From Adineta ricciae (lineage: Eukaryota > Rotifera > Eurotatoria > Adinetida > Adinetidae), in NCBI GenBank assembly GCA_905250025.1, contig CAJNOJ010000379.1, positions 6,813 through 70,812 on the forward strand: a stretch of DNA of 64,000 bases, written 5' to 3'. The notes under the pieces were generated by a model. It ran no database searches. It was not told where the DNA came from and saw only the letters and a program-made list of their open reading frames with translations. The translations under genes and the position numbers were made by a program. Positions 22,088 to 33,885 of this stretch are shown in pieces (the first letter of the stretch is position 1; each line of letters opens with the position of its first letter).

Positions 22088-24982
22088 CTAATTAGAATCC
22101 AACAATAAATGGTTGGATGGTGAATACCCTTCTTCAATTCTCTTTGCTTCTTTATAGTATAAAACTGCCATAGGAATAAGTTTCATTAATTGATACATGA
22201 AGCCTATCATGTTGTACGTAGCGATTAAATCACAATTTGGATCGTTGTTTTGATAAGATTTAAGTTGTATTTCAAGTTTTTTTTCATAGTAGGACCGTGC
22301 TAATGAATACAAGTCCATTAAATAACATATATAACCAATTTTATCATATGCGCCAATGAAAAATGGATGATCAACAGGAAGCAATCTTTCTTTTATTTGA
22401 AGTACCTTTTGATAATGAAATAATGCTTTTGAATATTCTTCAAGTTTTTCATATACTAGACCAAATTTGTCGTGTATGCTAGCTAAGAGCAAATGATCAT
22501 TGGAATGAAACATCCGCTGTATATCATATTGTTTTTGAAAATAGACAAGTGCTTTAGAGTAATCATGTAATAAATAATGAGCGGATCCGATATTGTTGTA
22601 GAAGGTAGTCATGTTTGGATGATTAGTTAGATTTGATCTTTCGTTGATTTCCAATGCTTTTTCGAAATATATTAATGCTTGAGAAGAATTTTTTGCTGAG
22701 AGATAGCTTTCACCGATGTTGTTATAAGTTATTGCTACGTCGGGATGATGAACAGGGAAATGTTTTTGTTCTATTGCAAGTGCTTTCTCAAAATAAATTA
22801 GTGCTGTCGAGTGTTGTGATAATGCATTGTGGCTTGAACCAATATTGTTATAAATAACACCTAGTGATGGATGATCATGTGGAAGAGATTTTTCTTTGAT
22901 TTCCAGACTTTTTTTGTAGTTAGCAAGTGCTTTTGAGTGATCTTTTGATGACTGGTATATTAAACCAATGTTATTGTAGGTGATCGCCAGATCGAAGTGA
23001 TCGAGTGAAAAGGCTTTTTGTTGTATATCCAATGCTTTTTGATTATTTAGGATCGCATTGGGATTGTCTCCCATTGAAATATACATGGAAGCTATGTTAT
23101 TCAAGGTAATAGCCACAGTTGGATGGTTCAACGAAAGAGACTTCTGTTGTATTTCAAGCGCTCTTTGGTAGTATGATAATGACTGAGAATAACTCCCCAA
23201 TGATTGATAAATACAACCAATGTTATTATAGAAAACAGCTAAATCTGGATTGATAGTTAGAGTGGATTTTTGCCGCATAATATTAACTGCATTTTCACTA
23301 TATTCAAGAGCTTTTGTATACTGCCCCATTGTATAAAATACTGAAGCAATATTGTCATAGGTGAGTGCTATACGTGGATCTGGATAATTATATGCGAGAA
23401 ATTTTTTTTGAATTTCCAACGCCTTATTATAATTTATGAGCGCTTCAGAATAATCTCCTGTTATATTCTGAACAAGTCCAATGTTGCTAAAAACTGCAGA
23501 TAATTCAAAATCATTCGACGGATTACATTTTTGTTGGAATTTTAGTGCTTTTGCGTGATATGATAGAGCTTCATGCCATTCACCTTTTTCATTCTTTATA
23601 AATCCTAATTGATGATTTAAATTGGCAATCATTCGTTCATCGTTGACAGGCGTTATTCTTATTAATTTATTAAATATCTCTTCTGCTTTATCGTATTGAC
23701 CCATTTGAGTCATTAATTGAGCCATTCGATGCGTCGATGTTGGCCCCTTAATCTTTTGTAGCATATATTTAGTAAGATCAACTAGTAATGGATCTTTGTC
23801 ATTAGTCAAGATCAGATTCATCTCCCATAAACGCTCGTCGACTTGTTTCGATTCTCCAATGCGGAACACAGCATTCATAGAAAACAATACTTCTTCTTCA
23901 CTTTTAAGATAACTGAATTGATTAACAGGAGCGAATGAAGCGGATGAATTGTTTGAAGTAATTTCTATTCGAAATATAAGTCCAACTAAATTTGGATCGT
24001 TTCGAGAGCTCTCAGCAAACATCTGTGCCACTTGAGCATCCAAAGTTGTCGATAAGAAATGGTTAAATGACAGAAGTCCACCTTTATTGTTCTTTACTTT
24101 GTCGAATTCTTCATGTAACATACCTTGTCCTCGAAATACAACGAAACCATTGTGATTGACCATTTCCATATGCACTCGTTCAATCTGATGATGGAGATCA
24201 CGTAGAAAAAAGCCCATTTTGAGAATAATACAGAGTTCTTGTGTGCGTAACGCGTGGTTAAGAACTTCAAAGATGAAGCAAGGTCGTGTATACCACCAAA
24301 TAGACGATTGATTATTATATTTCTCCTCGAACTCCTTAATTAATTCCAATTGGGACTTATTTTCATTATATTTATCATAACAATAGTTGATGAAGTCCCA
24401 TTTTTCGTTGATGTCAGCTGGCATATCGAGAAAAATCTCCTTTAGTAATTGAGAGTACATAAATGATTGATCAAGCTCATCCGAACGTGTAGATAATGAT
24501 GAGGAAATGGAACTAATTGGTATTGAAGTTTCTCTTGATAAATCACATAAATTTTCAATATGATCGGAAATTCCTTTCATTTTGGTATATTGATTAATAT
24601 ATTCTTTGTATGCTGATTTGCCACGGCAAAAACGATAAGTGGAATCTACTGTAATTAAATCTCGAAGGATAGGAATAGTCATAAATATATTTTCCTTTGA
24701 AACATCAGTGATAGAGTTAACACATCGATCATGACCTGAAAATATTTCCATTAAACTAATGATGTCTTTCGAGCAAGTAACAGATTTCTGTGTATAATGA
24801 TCAGTGACATCGGAATCATGTTCAATCGAAAGGAGGATACGATTTTCTTGAAATGGATCACGCGATAAAATGTGTTTTCTGTCTTTATCTGAGGCATAAG
24901 TTAAGCTGGAAAAAAATCTTGAAATCTTGTCGCGGTAGTTATCCGGAATACAACATATTAAAGATATAGCAGACATTTTCAA
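22088..24982 (-). CDS. NAD:arginine ADP-ribosyltransferase fused to kinesin-light-chain-type TPR array
   Basis: A single exon of 964 aa, apparently intact. Residues about 1-220 form an N-terminal domain without a clear family. Residues about 240-400 are an ART domain of the R-S-E class: VVFRGQG (Arg about 284), LSFNHFLSTTLDAQVA (STT about 311-313) and SEEEVLF with the ExE motif (Glu about 362-364), which directs transfer to arginine in this class. Residues about 418-950 hold about 13 TPR units of about 42 aa (ITYNNIG..Y......S.AL..Y.KALEI..K) of kinesin-light-chain spacing. ART-TPR fusions are a large family in bdelloids. The probable role is modification of a protein held by the TPRs; the substrate is unknown. 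No signal peptide, so likely cytosolic. Confidence 0.85.
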   Translation of the reverse strand: MKMSAISLICCIPDNYRDKISRFFSSLTYASDKDRKHILSRDPFQENRILLSIEHDSDVTDHYTQKSVTCSKDIISLMEIFSGHDRCVNSITDVSKENIFMTIPILRDLITVDSTYRFCRGKSAYKEYINQYTKMKGISDHIENLCDLSRETSIPISSISSSLSTRSDELDQSFMYSQLLKEIFLDMPADINEKWDFINYCYDKYNENKSQLELIKEFEEKYNNQSSIWWYTRPCFIFEVLNHALRTQELCIILKMGFFLRDLHHQIERVHMEMVNHNGFVVFRGQGMLHEEFDKVKNNKGGLLSFNHFLSTTLDAQVAQMFAESSRNDPNLVGLIFRIEITSNNSSASFAPVNQFSYLKSEEEVLFSMNAVFRIGESKQVDERLWEMNLILTNDKDPLLVDLTKYMLQKIKGPTSTHRMAQLMTQMGQYDKAEEIFNKLIRITPVNDERMIANLNHQLGFIKNEKGEWHEALSYHAKALKFQQKCNPSNDFELSAVFSNIGLVQNITGDYSEALINYNKALEIQKKFLAYNYPDPRIALTYDNIASVFYTMGQYTKALEYSENAVNIMRQKSTLTINPDLAVFYNNIGCIYQSLGSYSQSLSYYQRALEIQQKSLSLNHPTVAITLNNIASMYISMGDNPNAILNNQKALDIQQKAFSLDHFDLAITYNNIGLIYQSSKDHSKALANYKKSLEIKEKSLPHDHPSLGVIYNNIGSSHNALSQHSTALIYFEKALAIEQKHFPVHHPDVAITYNNIGESYLSAKNSSQALIYFEKALEINERSNLTNHPNMTTFYNNIGSAHYLLHDYSKALVYFQKQYDIQRMFHSNDHLLLASIHDKFGLVYEKLEEYSKALFHYQKVLQIKERLLPVDHPFFIGAYDKIGYICYLMDLYSLARSYYEKKLEIQLKSYQNNDPNCDLIATYNMIGFMYQLMKLIPMAVLYYKEAKRIEEGYSPSNHLLLDSN

Positions 24983-26530
24983 GGATAGAAATTCTAATAA
25001 TTATCCATCGATCGAAATAATTCAATTTTTCTTAGCAAATTTTCAGTTAAAATCATACGGTTTTCATAATATCTAAAATAAACATATAGCTTCATTTCTG
25101 TAGTTAACTAAATTTTCTAAAAATTAAAAATCACTCATAAATATTGACTGTAATTGAGCTGGTTTTTCATGCATCATTATTACGGACAATTCATCTTAAA
25201 GTTGTAAGGCACACGAGAAACTGTGCCTATTCACTTATCTGTAAACATGACTATTTCCATAAAACTAGAAAAAAAAATTTTATTATTTACAGTAAAAGGT
25301 TAAGTTAAAACTCAGAATGGCGTTGACTACAACATCGATAGAATGATTAAAAAGACTTGACAGATTGGAGTTTACAGTTTGTCGATGCAAATGAATAAAA
25401 ATAGAGGAAACAGAATGGAGAAGTTAGAGTGAAAGAAAAATAAGAAATATTTGAGACTTGTTTTGTGCGTTTGTTTTTCAAGCTCTCTCTTTGCTTTGTA
25501 ACTTGAACATTTTTTTTTGCTGACGAACAAAATAGTGACGCCACAATTTATTCTCAGTTTTTTGTTAAATGTCAATAGATTTTACTTACTTAATAACCGA
25601 TAATGCAAAACTCCGAATTCCGCATAAGTGAAATCGATTATTACGAATTTTTCAACAAATTTCAATTAGGAATCCAATCAATAAATGAGTATTCAAAATC
25701 AAAACCCATTGGTTTTCAGTAAAACACCAATAGGTTTAGATGATTTTAAAATTTCGAAAAAATAATTTTTTTCGTATATGACCATAGGATAGGATCGAAA
25801 ATTGGAAAAGTTAAAATTTTTTTCCTTCATATCTGAAAACGGGCAGCTAAGATATTTATGTGTGAGATGCCCACAGGGAACCCTACATGACACCACGGTT
25901 GAAATCTAATTCCGTGTGGGTACACTCAAATATGTTCCCTTGTAAGGGAGTCGAATGAATAACGGGAGAGAGGCAACTTAAGCGAGTAAAATGAGTTAAA
26001 GGAATGTAGAGGGCTGACGAACTACAAGAACTGGAAAGAAGTACAGAATTTAACGAAGAAAGAAAGTTATGTGAGTAGTTGAAGAGAGAGAGCCAAATGA
26101 TAGACAGTTACGCCAGGATAACTTTAAATTCTCGTGGATCTATGAAAAAAGAGATTGCGTCTTGAGTTCACCAGAACAAACTCTTTTAGTTCCACATCTT
26201 GTTACTATCGCCACAGTGATCTACATAAGGAACATTTTCATCATGTTGACAAAACAATATATAAAATAAAGAAATCAAGTGTGTTCCAAGTGAGACATTC
26301 GCAAAACATTCAGACTTTTCTTAAAATTGATATTAACAAACGATGGCTGCTTTTAACTAATGACACTACGAACCATTACCCTTGCTCATATCCATATTCT
26401 AAAGTTTTTTTTATTGTAAAGAACTGTTTTTATAAAAACATTTTATGACAAAAAAAACTCCTTTTTGGGATAATAATAAAGATGAATAAATAAATGAAAA
26501 CGATCAAATCAACCAAAGTGATTTAACATT
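24983..26530. other. Non-coding stretch
   Basis: No convincing gene. The short ORFs (60-97 aa) have biased composition and no motif. Low-complexity A/G-rich sequence at about 25950-26160. Confidence 0.4.
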
Positions 26531-26776
26531 TTATTTCGGTAAAGGCCAACCATTCTCATTTAACCATTGTATTTCCTCGCGATATAGAGTTCTTCCTCCA
26601 TGTTTCCAAGTGCCATCGTTATACAGAGCATGTCGGCCATCTTTGAAATGAATATGAGGTAAGCGATCACCTTGATCAGGATTACCTACGTCCACACGAT
26701 CTATAGATTTCGGTGCTTTACCACATTCGACTTGTTTTTGCATTTGATTTGGTGACGTCATTTTCTTCGCCGACAT
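26531..26776 (-). CDS. Small soluble protein with HIHFKDG and DGTWKHGGR motifs, bacterial-looking
   Basis: 81 aa, single exon, no signal peptide. The sequence runs GKAPKSIDRVDVG, PHIHFKDGRHALYNDGTWKH and WLNENGWPLPK. This compact HxHF...DGTWKHGG...WL..NGW pattern is one I associate with bacterial proteins, both small stand-alone ones and the ends of large secreted repeat proteins, and not with animals. Horizontal acquisition is therefore plausible. The biochemical role is unknown. It looks whole, and codon use resembles its neighbours. Confidence 0.6.
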   Translation of the reverse strand: MSAKKMTSPNQMQKQVECGKAPKSIDRVDVGNPDQGDRLPHIHFKDGRHALYNDGTWKHGGRTLYREEIQWLNENGWPLPK

Positions 26777-27226
26777 ATTGTATTGAAATGTTGTTTGTCT
26801 TACACTACGACCGAGATGGAGAAGAATATGAGTTTTAGCAGTTTGTTTCTATTTGCAATAGTGATTGGCTTTTTGCACGTTTGAAAAGAGAAGAACACGC
26901 AAAAAGAAATGAACAAAAGAACTTCATTATCATAACTCATGTAAAGAAAACGGGAAAAAAGTATGGCAACAAAACATGCCGAGAGTGTCTCAGAATGTGG
27001 GTGAGAATGAGGATGTGGTCATAGGATAATCACATTTACGCCCTCATTATTTTCATTTTGTTTGAAATAAAACACCATAAGTAGATTTCTTTCTCTTGTA
27101 AATATTGTTCTTGTTTCTTTTACTAAATGTGTCATTTGAATGACGAAACTACACTGGAGTATTTATACTCTTAAATAAATTATCAAAAGCATATTTCGAC
27201 GAGTTTATTTTGAAAAGATTATTATA

Positions 27227-28959
27227 ATGACTCATCGAAAACTGTATGAATCCCGTGGTGCACAATATCGTAAAGAAAGTGAAACAACGAGTTTTTGTTT
27301 ATATGCTCCTAATGCAAGAAGTGTTTGGCTCATTTTAACAGCCTATGGTAATGAACAACATCGATTAAAAATGGAAAAAAAAACAATGGAAATTTATGGG
27401 AAATTGTTACAGATACCGCAGCACCACCTGGCCAAATATTTCTCTATCTAATTGATGATTATCATGGAAGACAAATGTTACGAACAGATCCTATTAGTTT
27501 TTCTGTTGTTCACATTTTTGAAGTGAATCAAGTGCATTCCGTTGTTCATGATGAAACAGCTTATCAATGGAACGATCAAAATTGGTTGAGACAACGTTCT
27601 CAAACTGACCCATTACGATCTCCTTCATCGATCTATGAAATTCAGCCAAAATCTTGGAAAAGTAGTACCTATAAACCATTAAAATTCCGTCAAATTGCAG
27701 CTGAATTAGTTTCATATTGTCAACAAATGGGTTTTACTCATGTTGAAATTATAGGAATTCTCGAACATACACATCAAGGCGGACGTGGTTATCAGGTATC
27801 GAACTTTTTTGCTCCTTATCGACATAGTGGAACATGTGATGATTTCGAATATCTTATTGATCTCTTACATCAAAATAATATTGGTGTTATTCTCGATTGG
27901 ATACCGACACATTATCATCGTTGGCATCAATCTCATTTCTATTCAACGTCTTTACATGCAAGTAGTTCTTCACCATGGGAAACACGAAGATTTTTATTTG
28001 CTAGTGCACTTTATTATCTTGATCGACTTCATATCGATGCAATTCGTTTTGATGCTATTAGTCAAATGATTCGACGTCAACATAAAGATATACCTAGTGC
28101 AATTTCATTTTTACATGAACTCAATCAGACGATTCATACGTATTATCCTGGTGTTTTATGTATTGCAGAAGAAACTGAAGGTTATCCAAATCTAAAAACA
28201 ACGATGAGTTTTGATTTGAAATGGAATATTGGTTGGAGTTATGATGCACGAAATCTTCTTCGTACACCATATGCTGAACGACCTCAACATTGGAAACAGA
28301 AAGTATTGGATACATTGAATTGGTCTCGATGGGGACCAGATAAAATGATTTTAACATTAAGTCATAATGATACAGATTCGGGAGAACATAATAGTAATAA
28401 AATTCTATTAAATTGTGTAGCACATGCTCAAAATGATATGGACAAATTTTCTGATTTAAGAAATTTTTTTGCTTGACAACGATATGCGCCTAGTCGTATG
28501 GTCATATGATTCATATGGGAGATGTAGTTGTACAACTCATGTCTTGGTATCAACGTTTCCAACGAGATTTATCAAGTATGGATTGGTCATTAGCAAATTC
28601 AACATCCACAATTTTGGCAATATGGTGAATTAGATTTTTCATTGATTTATGAATATGGTCTAAATTTAGTAATAGCTTATGATCGAGGTATTTACAATAA
28701 TCGACGAATTGTTATTATTCATAATTTTTCAAATCGTGGCTATAAAACTTATAATATACCTTTACCAAAATCGGATCCTAATGTAGCATGTGTTCAGAAT
28801 GTAACAGAAATTTTCAATACTGATCATCCAAAATATAGCGGTTCAGGTTTATTTGAAAATCAACAGCTAATAATTCAACGGCATAATGATGGAAATATGT
28901 TGTTCAAACTAACTATTCCTCCTCTTTCAACAATTATTTTAGAGGAAATTTTAATTTAA
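27227..28959 (+). pseudogene. glgB-like: 1,4-alpha-glucan branching enzyme-like gene (GH13), decayed
   Basis: Three open pieces read collinearly. 27227-27378 has the N-terminal carbohydrate-binding part (SFCLYAPNARSVWLI). About 27380-28476 has PPGQIFLYLIDDYHGRQMLR, SSIYEIQPKSWK, GRGYQVSNFFAPYRHSG and VILDWIPTHYHRWH. It continues with IDAIRFDAIS (nucleophile Asp), LCIAEETEGYPN (acid/base Glu) and FDLKWNIGWSYD. About 28600-28959 has the C-terminal beta domain. The order fits bacterial GlgB, usually 620-730 aa. It is broken by a frameshift in an A9 run near 27372, a TGA at 28474-28476 and further stops/shifts near 28500-28620. The usual SHDE is SHND, and the loop before the nucleophile is short. 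Animal branching enzymes differ, so horizontal origin is inferred. Confidence 0.75.
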
Positions 28960-29406
28960 TATCTTACATATGAAAATGTGCTATTTTGTTATTTTTAAGG
29001 TATTGTACCACTAGTTAAAGTAACCTATTGAGTGGTACGAGATTTTACTTCAGTGTTATTTTTCCTTCCTTTCTCCCTCTATTTTCCTCGTAAAGAAAAG
29101 GAAGAAGAGCATTTTTACAGAATTTGCGGAAAAGAGAGGAACTGAAAAACTACCTTACGTTTCAACGGAAATAAAAATGAAGAATTTTTTCCAACCACTT
29201 CCGTGGTAAAAAATTAAATAAAAACGGAAAATTTACATTGGATTGGTTTCTTTTCTCTTTATAAGAATAAAATTGGTCACCAAGAGTTAAAACTACCTCC
29301 GTATTCTATAACGTCTTAATTCGTAAGTTCTATATTACACCAAGTCAAATATATAACTTAATGTTAGATGTGTTGTTAGTCAGATTTCTTTATCCTTGAA
29401 AGCATA
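28960..29406. other. Intergenic spacer
   Basis: No ORF. A short TATA-like motif TATATAAC lies near 29350, about 60 bp before the next start codon. Confidence 0.35.
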
Positions 29407-30267
29407 ATGTCTGGTCGAAATGATAGTGAATTCAACGCCAGCAGAAATTTACCGGCTCTTTACCAGCCTTCACCAATGACGTCAGTTTCACCAAGGAATC
29501 AAATCAGTAAGTTTTTAACTTTGTTCTAAACTAGATAGTTTATTATAAAAAAATTAGGTTCAGTCGAGGCCAATAACGTCGTTTGTGAATTAGAATCCAA
29601 ATTGAATGCTGATTATTCTGATAAAATCACATGTCCAAATTCAATTTCACCTGTTCCAGCTGATATTGAAACAAAAGCAAATGAATGGGTGAAAGCGAAA
29701 TCATATGAAGATCGCTGTTTTGGTCGTGATATCAGAGCAATATTAGGTAATTGGGATACATTAATGACTCATTTTCGAAATGAATTAAATGAAAAACGTA
29801 AGGAAATGATTGACGATCCCTGGATGAATGCTATGATCACAGCTGATCAATTATCGTTCCCAAAAGAATCTGACCGATTAATTTTCTGCGTCAAGGAAAC
29901 ATTAGCACCAATATTCACGAAAAAAGCGGGTCCGCTCATTCAGCAAATCAATACGTTTTTAGGGCGAGAAATCGGAGCTATTGTGCCAACAACCTTTCTA
30001 TCCGATGTCATTCAAGAATTACTTGAATTTATAATTAATCAGGTTTATGCAGCATTTGGAGGGCCAGGAGGGAAAAAGCTCAGTAGCTGGCAAAACATTT
30101 TAATTGAACTGTGCTTATTCATCCTTAAATGGATTCTCCTTCTCCTTGTTCAAAATCTTATTAAGCTATTGGAATCTGGTTATCCATTGATCACTTTGCT
30201 TTTACGCATAACACCTTTTTTCATCAGGTATATTATTAATCAACTGCGTAACACAGTATGCAAGTAA
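29407..30267 (+). CDS. Unrecognised two-exon protein with hydrophobic C-terminus
   Basis: Exon 1 29407-29506 (MSGRNDSEFNASRNLPALYQ), a 51-bp intron (GTAAGT...ATTAG), exon 2 29558-30267; about 269 aa. Residues about 70-160 are soluble and helical (WVKAKSYEDRCFGRDIRAIL, WDTLMTHFRNELNEKR). Residues about 205-265 have two strongly hydrophobic segments (ILIELCLFILKWILLLLVQN and ITLLLRITPFFIRYIINQL) that could be membrane helices or an amphipathic hairpin. No family is recognised and it may be lineage-specific. Reading frame and splice sites are intact. Confidence 0.65.
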
Positions 30268-30612
30268 CCCAATTATACTCAGACAAAGATAAAAAGCGGT
30301 ATTTTTTAATGAACTTCATTGAAAAAAATTAATGATCTTATCACATATTGAATAATGTCTCATTTATGTTCTTGAAATACTTTTCTTTTAAGGAATTAGC
30401 AATGTGTGTCATCTATATATACCTCACCCTTCAATAATCTAAATTTGAAGAGATAAGTTATGATGTCAATATTACCTACTGTGTTTTGCTACTCTATATG
30501 CTATTCAAAGAATGTATCAACATCAATAGAATAATTAGGCAACAACATAAATTTTGTTTAAATCAAGAATAGATATAAAAATAGCGAAAGAGTTTCCATA
30601 ATTTTAATTTAC

Positions 30613-31545
30613 TCAGCGACATCGAAAAATACGTTTTAATTCTTCACGAAAATTCTTTGATATAAGGATATTTGCGTAGCAACTAATGCTCGAGTCAATA
30701 AAACCAGTGAAATATGTTATATTTGCAACGAATTGTTCAATTGATATTTGCGCATCACTCTTCGTTTCATTTTGAGTAATTTGTTGGTAAATAAGAAAAA
30801 TTGTAGATGGAAATCTTGAAATAAGATAAATCATAATTTCCATGAATACTATTCGAATAAGTTGACGATCTTTTGAATGAATTACATGTGATCTACCTGC
30901 TGTTATTGTTTCAACTGTTGATGCATGAGAACGATGTATAGCTTGAGAGACTTGACGAATATTTCTTAATGTTAAAAATCCAAATATTCCCATTAATACC
31001 GGTGGAGTAATTCCAACAATGAAAAGTGAATAATATGTTATGAATGCTGTGTATAATCCTGCTTGATAATAACATAAAAAGTAAGTTGGTGCAATTTGTA
31101 TGATGTCTACATAGATAAATATATGAATTTGAAATAATGCCCAAAACAAACTTGAACTGATGAGACATAGAAGAGCTAAACGTCGTGTACTTCGTTTTCG
31201 TGTTCCTGCATTTCGAGAAGTGGCTAATGTTCGATCAATTGATGTGACAATTAGATAAGTTGGACCCAAAATACTGAGAATAAAATTGACATAGTAAAAA
31301 CTTCGACAAAAAACAATATTGCTTATTCCAGGATTCATACTAAAACCACTTTGAAGTATTGTTGGAAGCAAACCCAAATAAAGATATAATAAATTAACAG
31401 TGCTAATAGCCACGAAGCACATTGCACAAGGATTTTTTCGTAAAGATTTGCTCGTAAATACTATTAAATTTAATATACAACTTAAACTACCGATAGCTAA
31501 TAGTATTATACCAGCAATTTGAAATATTGATGCTAATAGTGACAT
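30613..31545 (-). CDS. Rhodopsin-like 7TM receptor (peptide-receptor type)
   Basis: A single exon of 310 aa with seven hydrophobic segments, from TM1 (GIILLAIGSLSCILNLIVF, with the class A Asn in CILN) to TM7 (FTGFIDSSISCYANILIS, with the degenerate NPxxY position). After TM3 the DRY motif reads IDRTLAT. The Cys before TM3 (VFCRSFYYVN) and the Cys in extracellular loop 2 (YFLCYYQ) can form the usual disulfide. The C-tail KNFREELKRIFRCR has a helix-8 and palmitoylation-like ending. It resembles expanded invertebrate FMRFamide-receptor-like families. The ligand is unknown. It looks intact. Confidence 0.8.
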   Translation of the reverse strand: MSLLASIFQIAGIILLAIGSLSCILNLIVFTSKSLRKNPCAMCFVAISTVNLLYLYLGLLPTILQSGFSMNPGISNIVFCRSFYYVNFILSILGPTYLIVTSIDRTLATSRNAGTRKRSTRRLALLCLISSSLFWALFQIHIFIYVDIIQIAPTYFLCYYQAGLYTAFITYYSLFIVGITPPVLMGIFGFLTLRNIRQVSQAIHRSHASTVETITAGRSHVIHSKDRQLIRIVFMEIMIYLISRFPSTIFLIYQQITQNETKSDAQISIEQFVANITYFTGFIDSSISCYANILISKNFREELKRIFRCR

Positions 31546-32911
31546 TCTATCGTAAATAAATTATTTCTACTAACAATCCTGTAGTTAATTAGTATAGATT
31601 TTATAGAAGATATGAAAGTCAAAACGTAGGATGAATAAGTAAGGTTGATTAACAAAGAACATTGCATTCTATAGAGAAAAAAAACGCAAATTAACGTATT
31701 AATATGTTAAAATAGTCAGATCTAGTTAGTAAAATTACTTGTAAACAATTTCTATTGAAATGATAAAAATATATATTTTTGTCCTTTATCTACTACACTT
31801 TACATAATTATATTCTAATACTAATGAAATTGAGAGAGTCAATAAATCAGTTTCCCTGGTGCATTAATCCGACAAAATCCAATATTGGATCCAGCCGGAT
31901 ATCAGTATGGGATTGGGCGGCCTGGGCTTTAATTACTTTCAATAAATAAATAGTTTATGAACATGGTCGTAATAGAATTTCAACGTAGTCTGCTGAGGGT
32001 GAGGGTATTAGTAAATAATATATACGCCGTCAAGAAAATACTCCGTCGAAGATAATATCTGGAGCCTGAGCAAATCATTCATCGCGCATTTTCCTGTTTT
32101 CTCTGTAAACCATCTTGAGGGTGTGGGTGGGGATTTCAGAATTTAATGTAGGTTAGGTGTTCAGTTGTTGTCGATTTGTTTATAATGAAATATGAATGTG
32201 ATGTGGGGTTGGGATGGTAGGGAATAGTGTCAGAAGGTAGTTGAAATCGCTAGTTTGTTCCAACTTTTATGCAACTGCAACTGATCTTAGGAGGAATAAA
32301 AGAACGATAAACAAGCGTAGGTATCACCGTAACTAAATGCACTAAAGGCGAAAATAGAGATATCAAAAGGTACATTCACTAGAATCAGACGTGTCAAATG
32401 TAATCCTAATCTATTGAGTTAAACCTGTTGGATATATCGGAATTTGAGAAAGACAATGAAATATAACTTCTGCGAGTAAGTGTTGATTGTTGTTGGTGTT
32501 CGTAGTAAATTCGGATTAATGGTAAAAATATTCTTTTGTAGTTGAGTGTTTGTTCCAGTTGGACTCATAAATGGGAGTTAGAGATGCTTTTTCGCGGAGT
32601 TACCGATTTTTGGATGGAATAGCGAGTGTTCGCGTTGTAGTGGAGTTGATTACCTGAAGTATGTAGATGAGGGTGAGGATGCGTGGAAAGTGACATTGAC
32701 TTAGATTAATGTTTGACGACCTATGTTTTTGACTCTTGTGTATGCTTGGTGGCGCATTTGATATGTTGTGCATGGTTGTGATGTTGTTCGATTGAAGTGG
32801 CCCTAGTGCTTATTGTATTGCGTCATCGTTTGTTTCTTCTTATTGCATACTGCATTGGTAGTATAAAATTTTGGTTTTTATATACCTCTCCAAAACGAGT
32901 AGGAAAAATTG

Positions 32912-33080
32912 AGTATTTTACTTTCGAAAGTTACTAAATATATCTGCGCAAAACATTTGAATTGTTTCTTCGTGTATAAAATTGTTAGATCAATTTGTCT
33001 CACTATGGGGGCACGAAAAAAATACCTGTCCTCTCCAGTCGATGGTTAAGTGAGTCGGCACAACGAGCGCTACTTGTTTT
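32912..33080 (-). repeat. Dispersed repeat ending in the AGTARCGCTCGT box, copy 1
   Basis: Shares ACTTTCGAAAGTTA, TTTCTTCGT and GATCAATT..GTC.CACTAT.GGG with 33722-33885. The minus-strand end reads AAGTAGCGCTCGTTGTGC. Confidence 0.6.
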
Positions 33081-33721
33081 GTTCCATGTCCGAAAGCCCT
33101 GTATATTGGCCTGATGAATTAGACGAAGTTAGTGTTCATTGATGTTTATTGATGTTTGTGAAAGTGCTAAGTGCATTGCTGCGGTGCTGCCTACCGATGT
33201 GGCTGATATAGTGTTAAGTGCACTTTGAATTTGCCGCAAAATCATGAGCCCCAGCACCTCATGATAACGGTAGCTATACTCACCCTCACCCACACCCTCG
33301 AGAGACAAAGCAAAAATACCAGTATGGTATTGAGATCTTACCCAGACCTAGTGGCTTTTCACCTAAACACCCAAGTCATGGCAGCTGATCTCACACTCTA
33401 TTGTATTTTGTATTGCTTCTTAGTGAGTCTTCTGTACAGATACTTGCCACTTGATAATCTCTATCTAATAATTGTGAAAATCTTCAGTTTTGTGGTTACT
33501 ATTCTCGCACCAACACCCACACCCACGCCCTAGTTTTCAAGTTGAATAAGTTTCTCCTCAGCAGTAAACGGAGTCATATGAGAAAAGAAGTTTGTCCGTC
33601 TGTAGTTTTGCGTCAGGGGTAAAGGTCCAAGATAAAAAATCATCACTGAAGGCTCATTCGAAATTATGGGCTGGCGTATAGACCCGGATGTTGGGTGGCA
33701 TTAGTTTAAGGAAAAATGAAG

Positions 33722-33885
33722 CATTTTGCTTTCGAAAGTTAGTAATTTCTTTGAGCAAAAATATTTGTGCCGTTTCTTCGTATATGAAGTGGCTGGATCA
33801 ATTCGTCCCACTATTGGGACGCGACGAAACTACCTGCGATCCACAGTTGACGGTTAAATGAGGCAACAAGACAAGCGTTACTTGT
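33722..33885 (-). repeat. Dispersed repeat ending in the AGTAACGC box, copy 2
   Basis: A diverged partner of 32912-33080 in the same orientation, about 810 bp away. Confidence 0.6.

Noticed and set aside
25347-25575. Two 65-67 aa Phe/Lys-rich ORFs
   Set aside because: Low-complexity AT-rich sequence, overlapping frames, no motif or conservation.
33225-33533. 102-aa ORF with the Pro-Thr tail PTPTPTP
   Set aside because: Tail is the telomere-like tract; the rest lacks features and lies between repeats.
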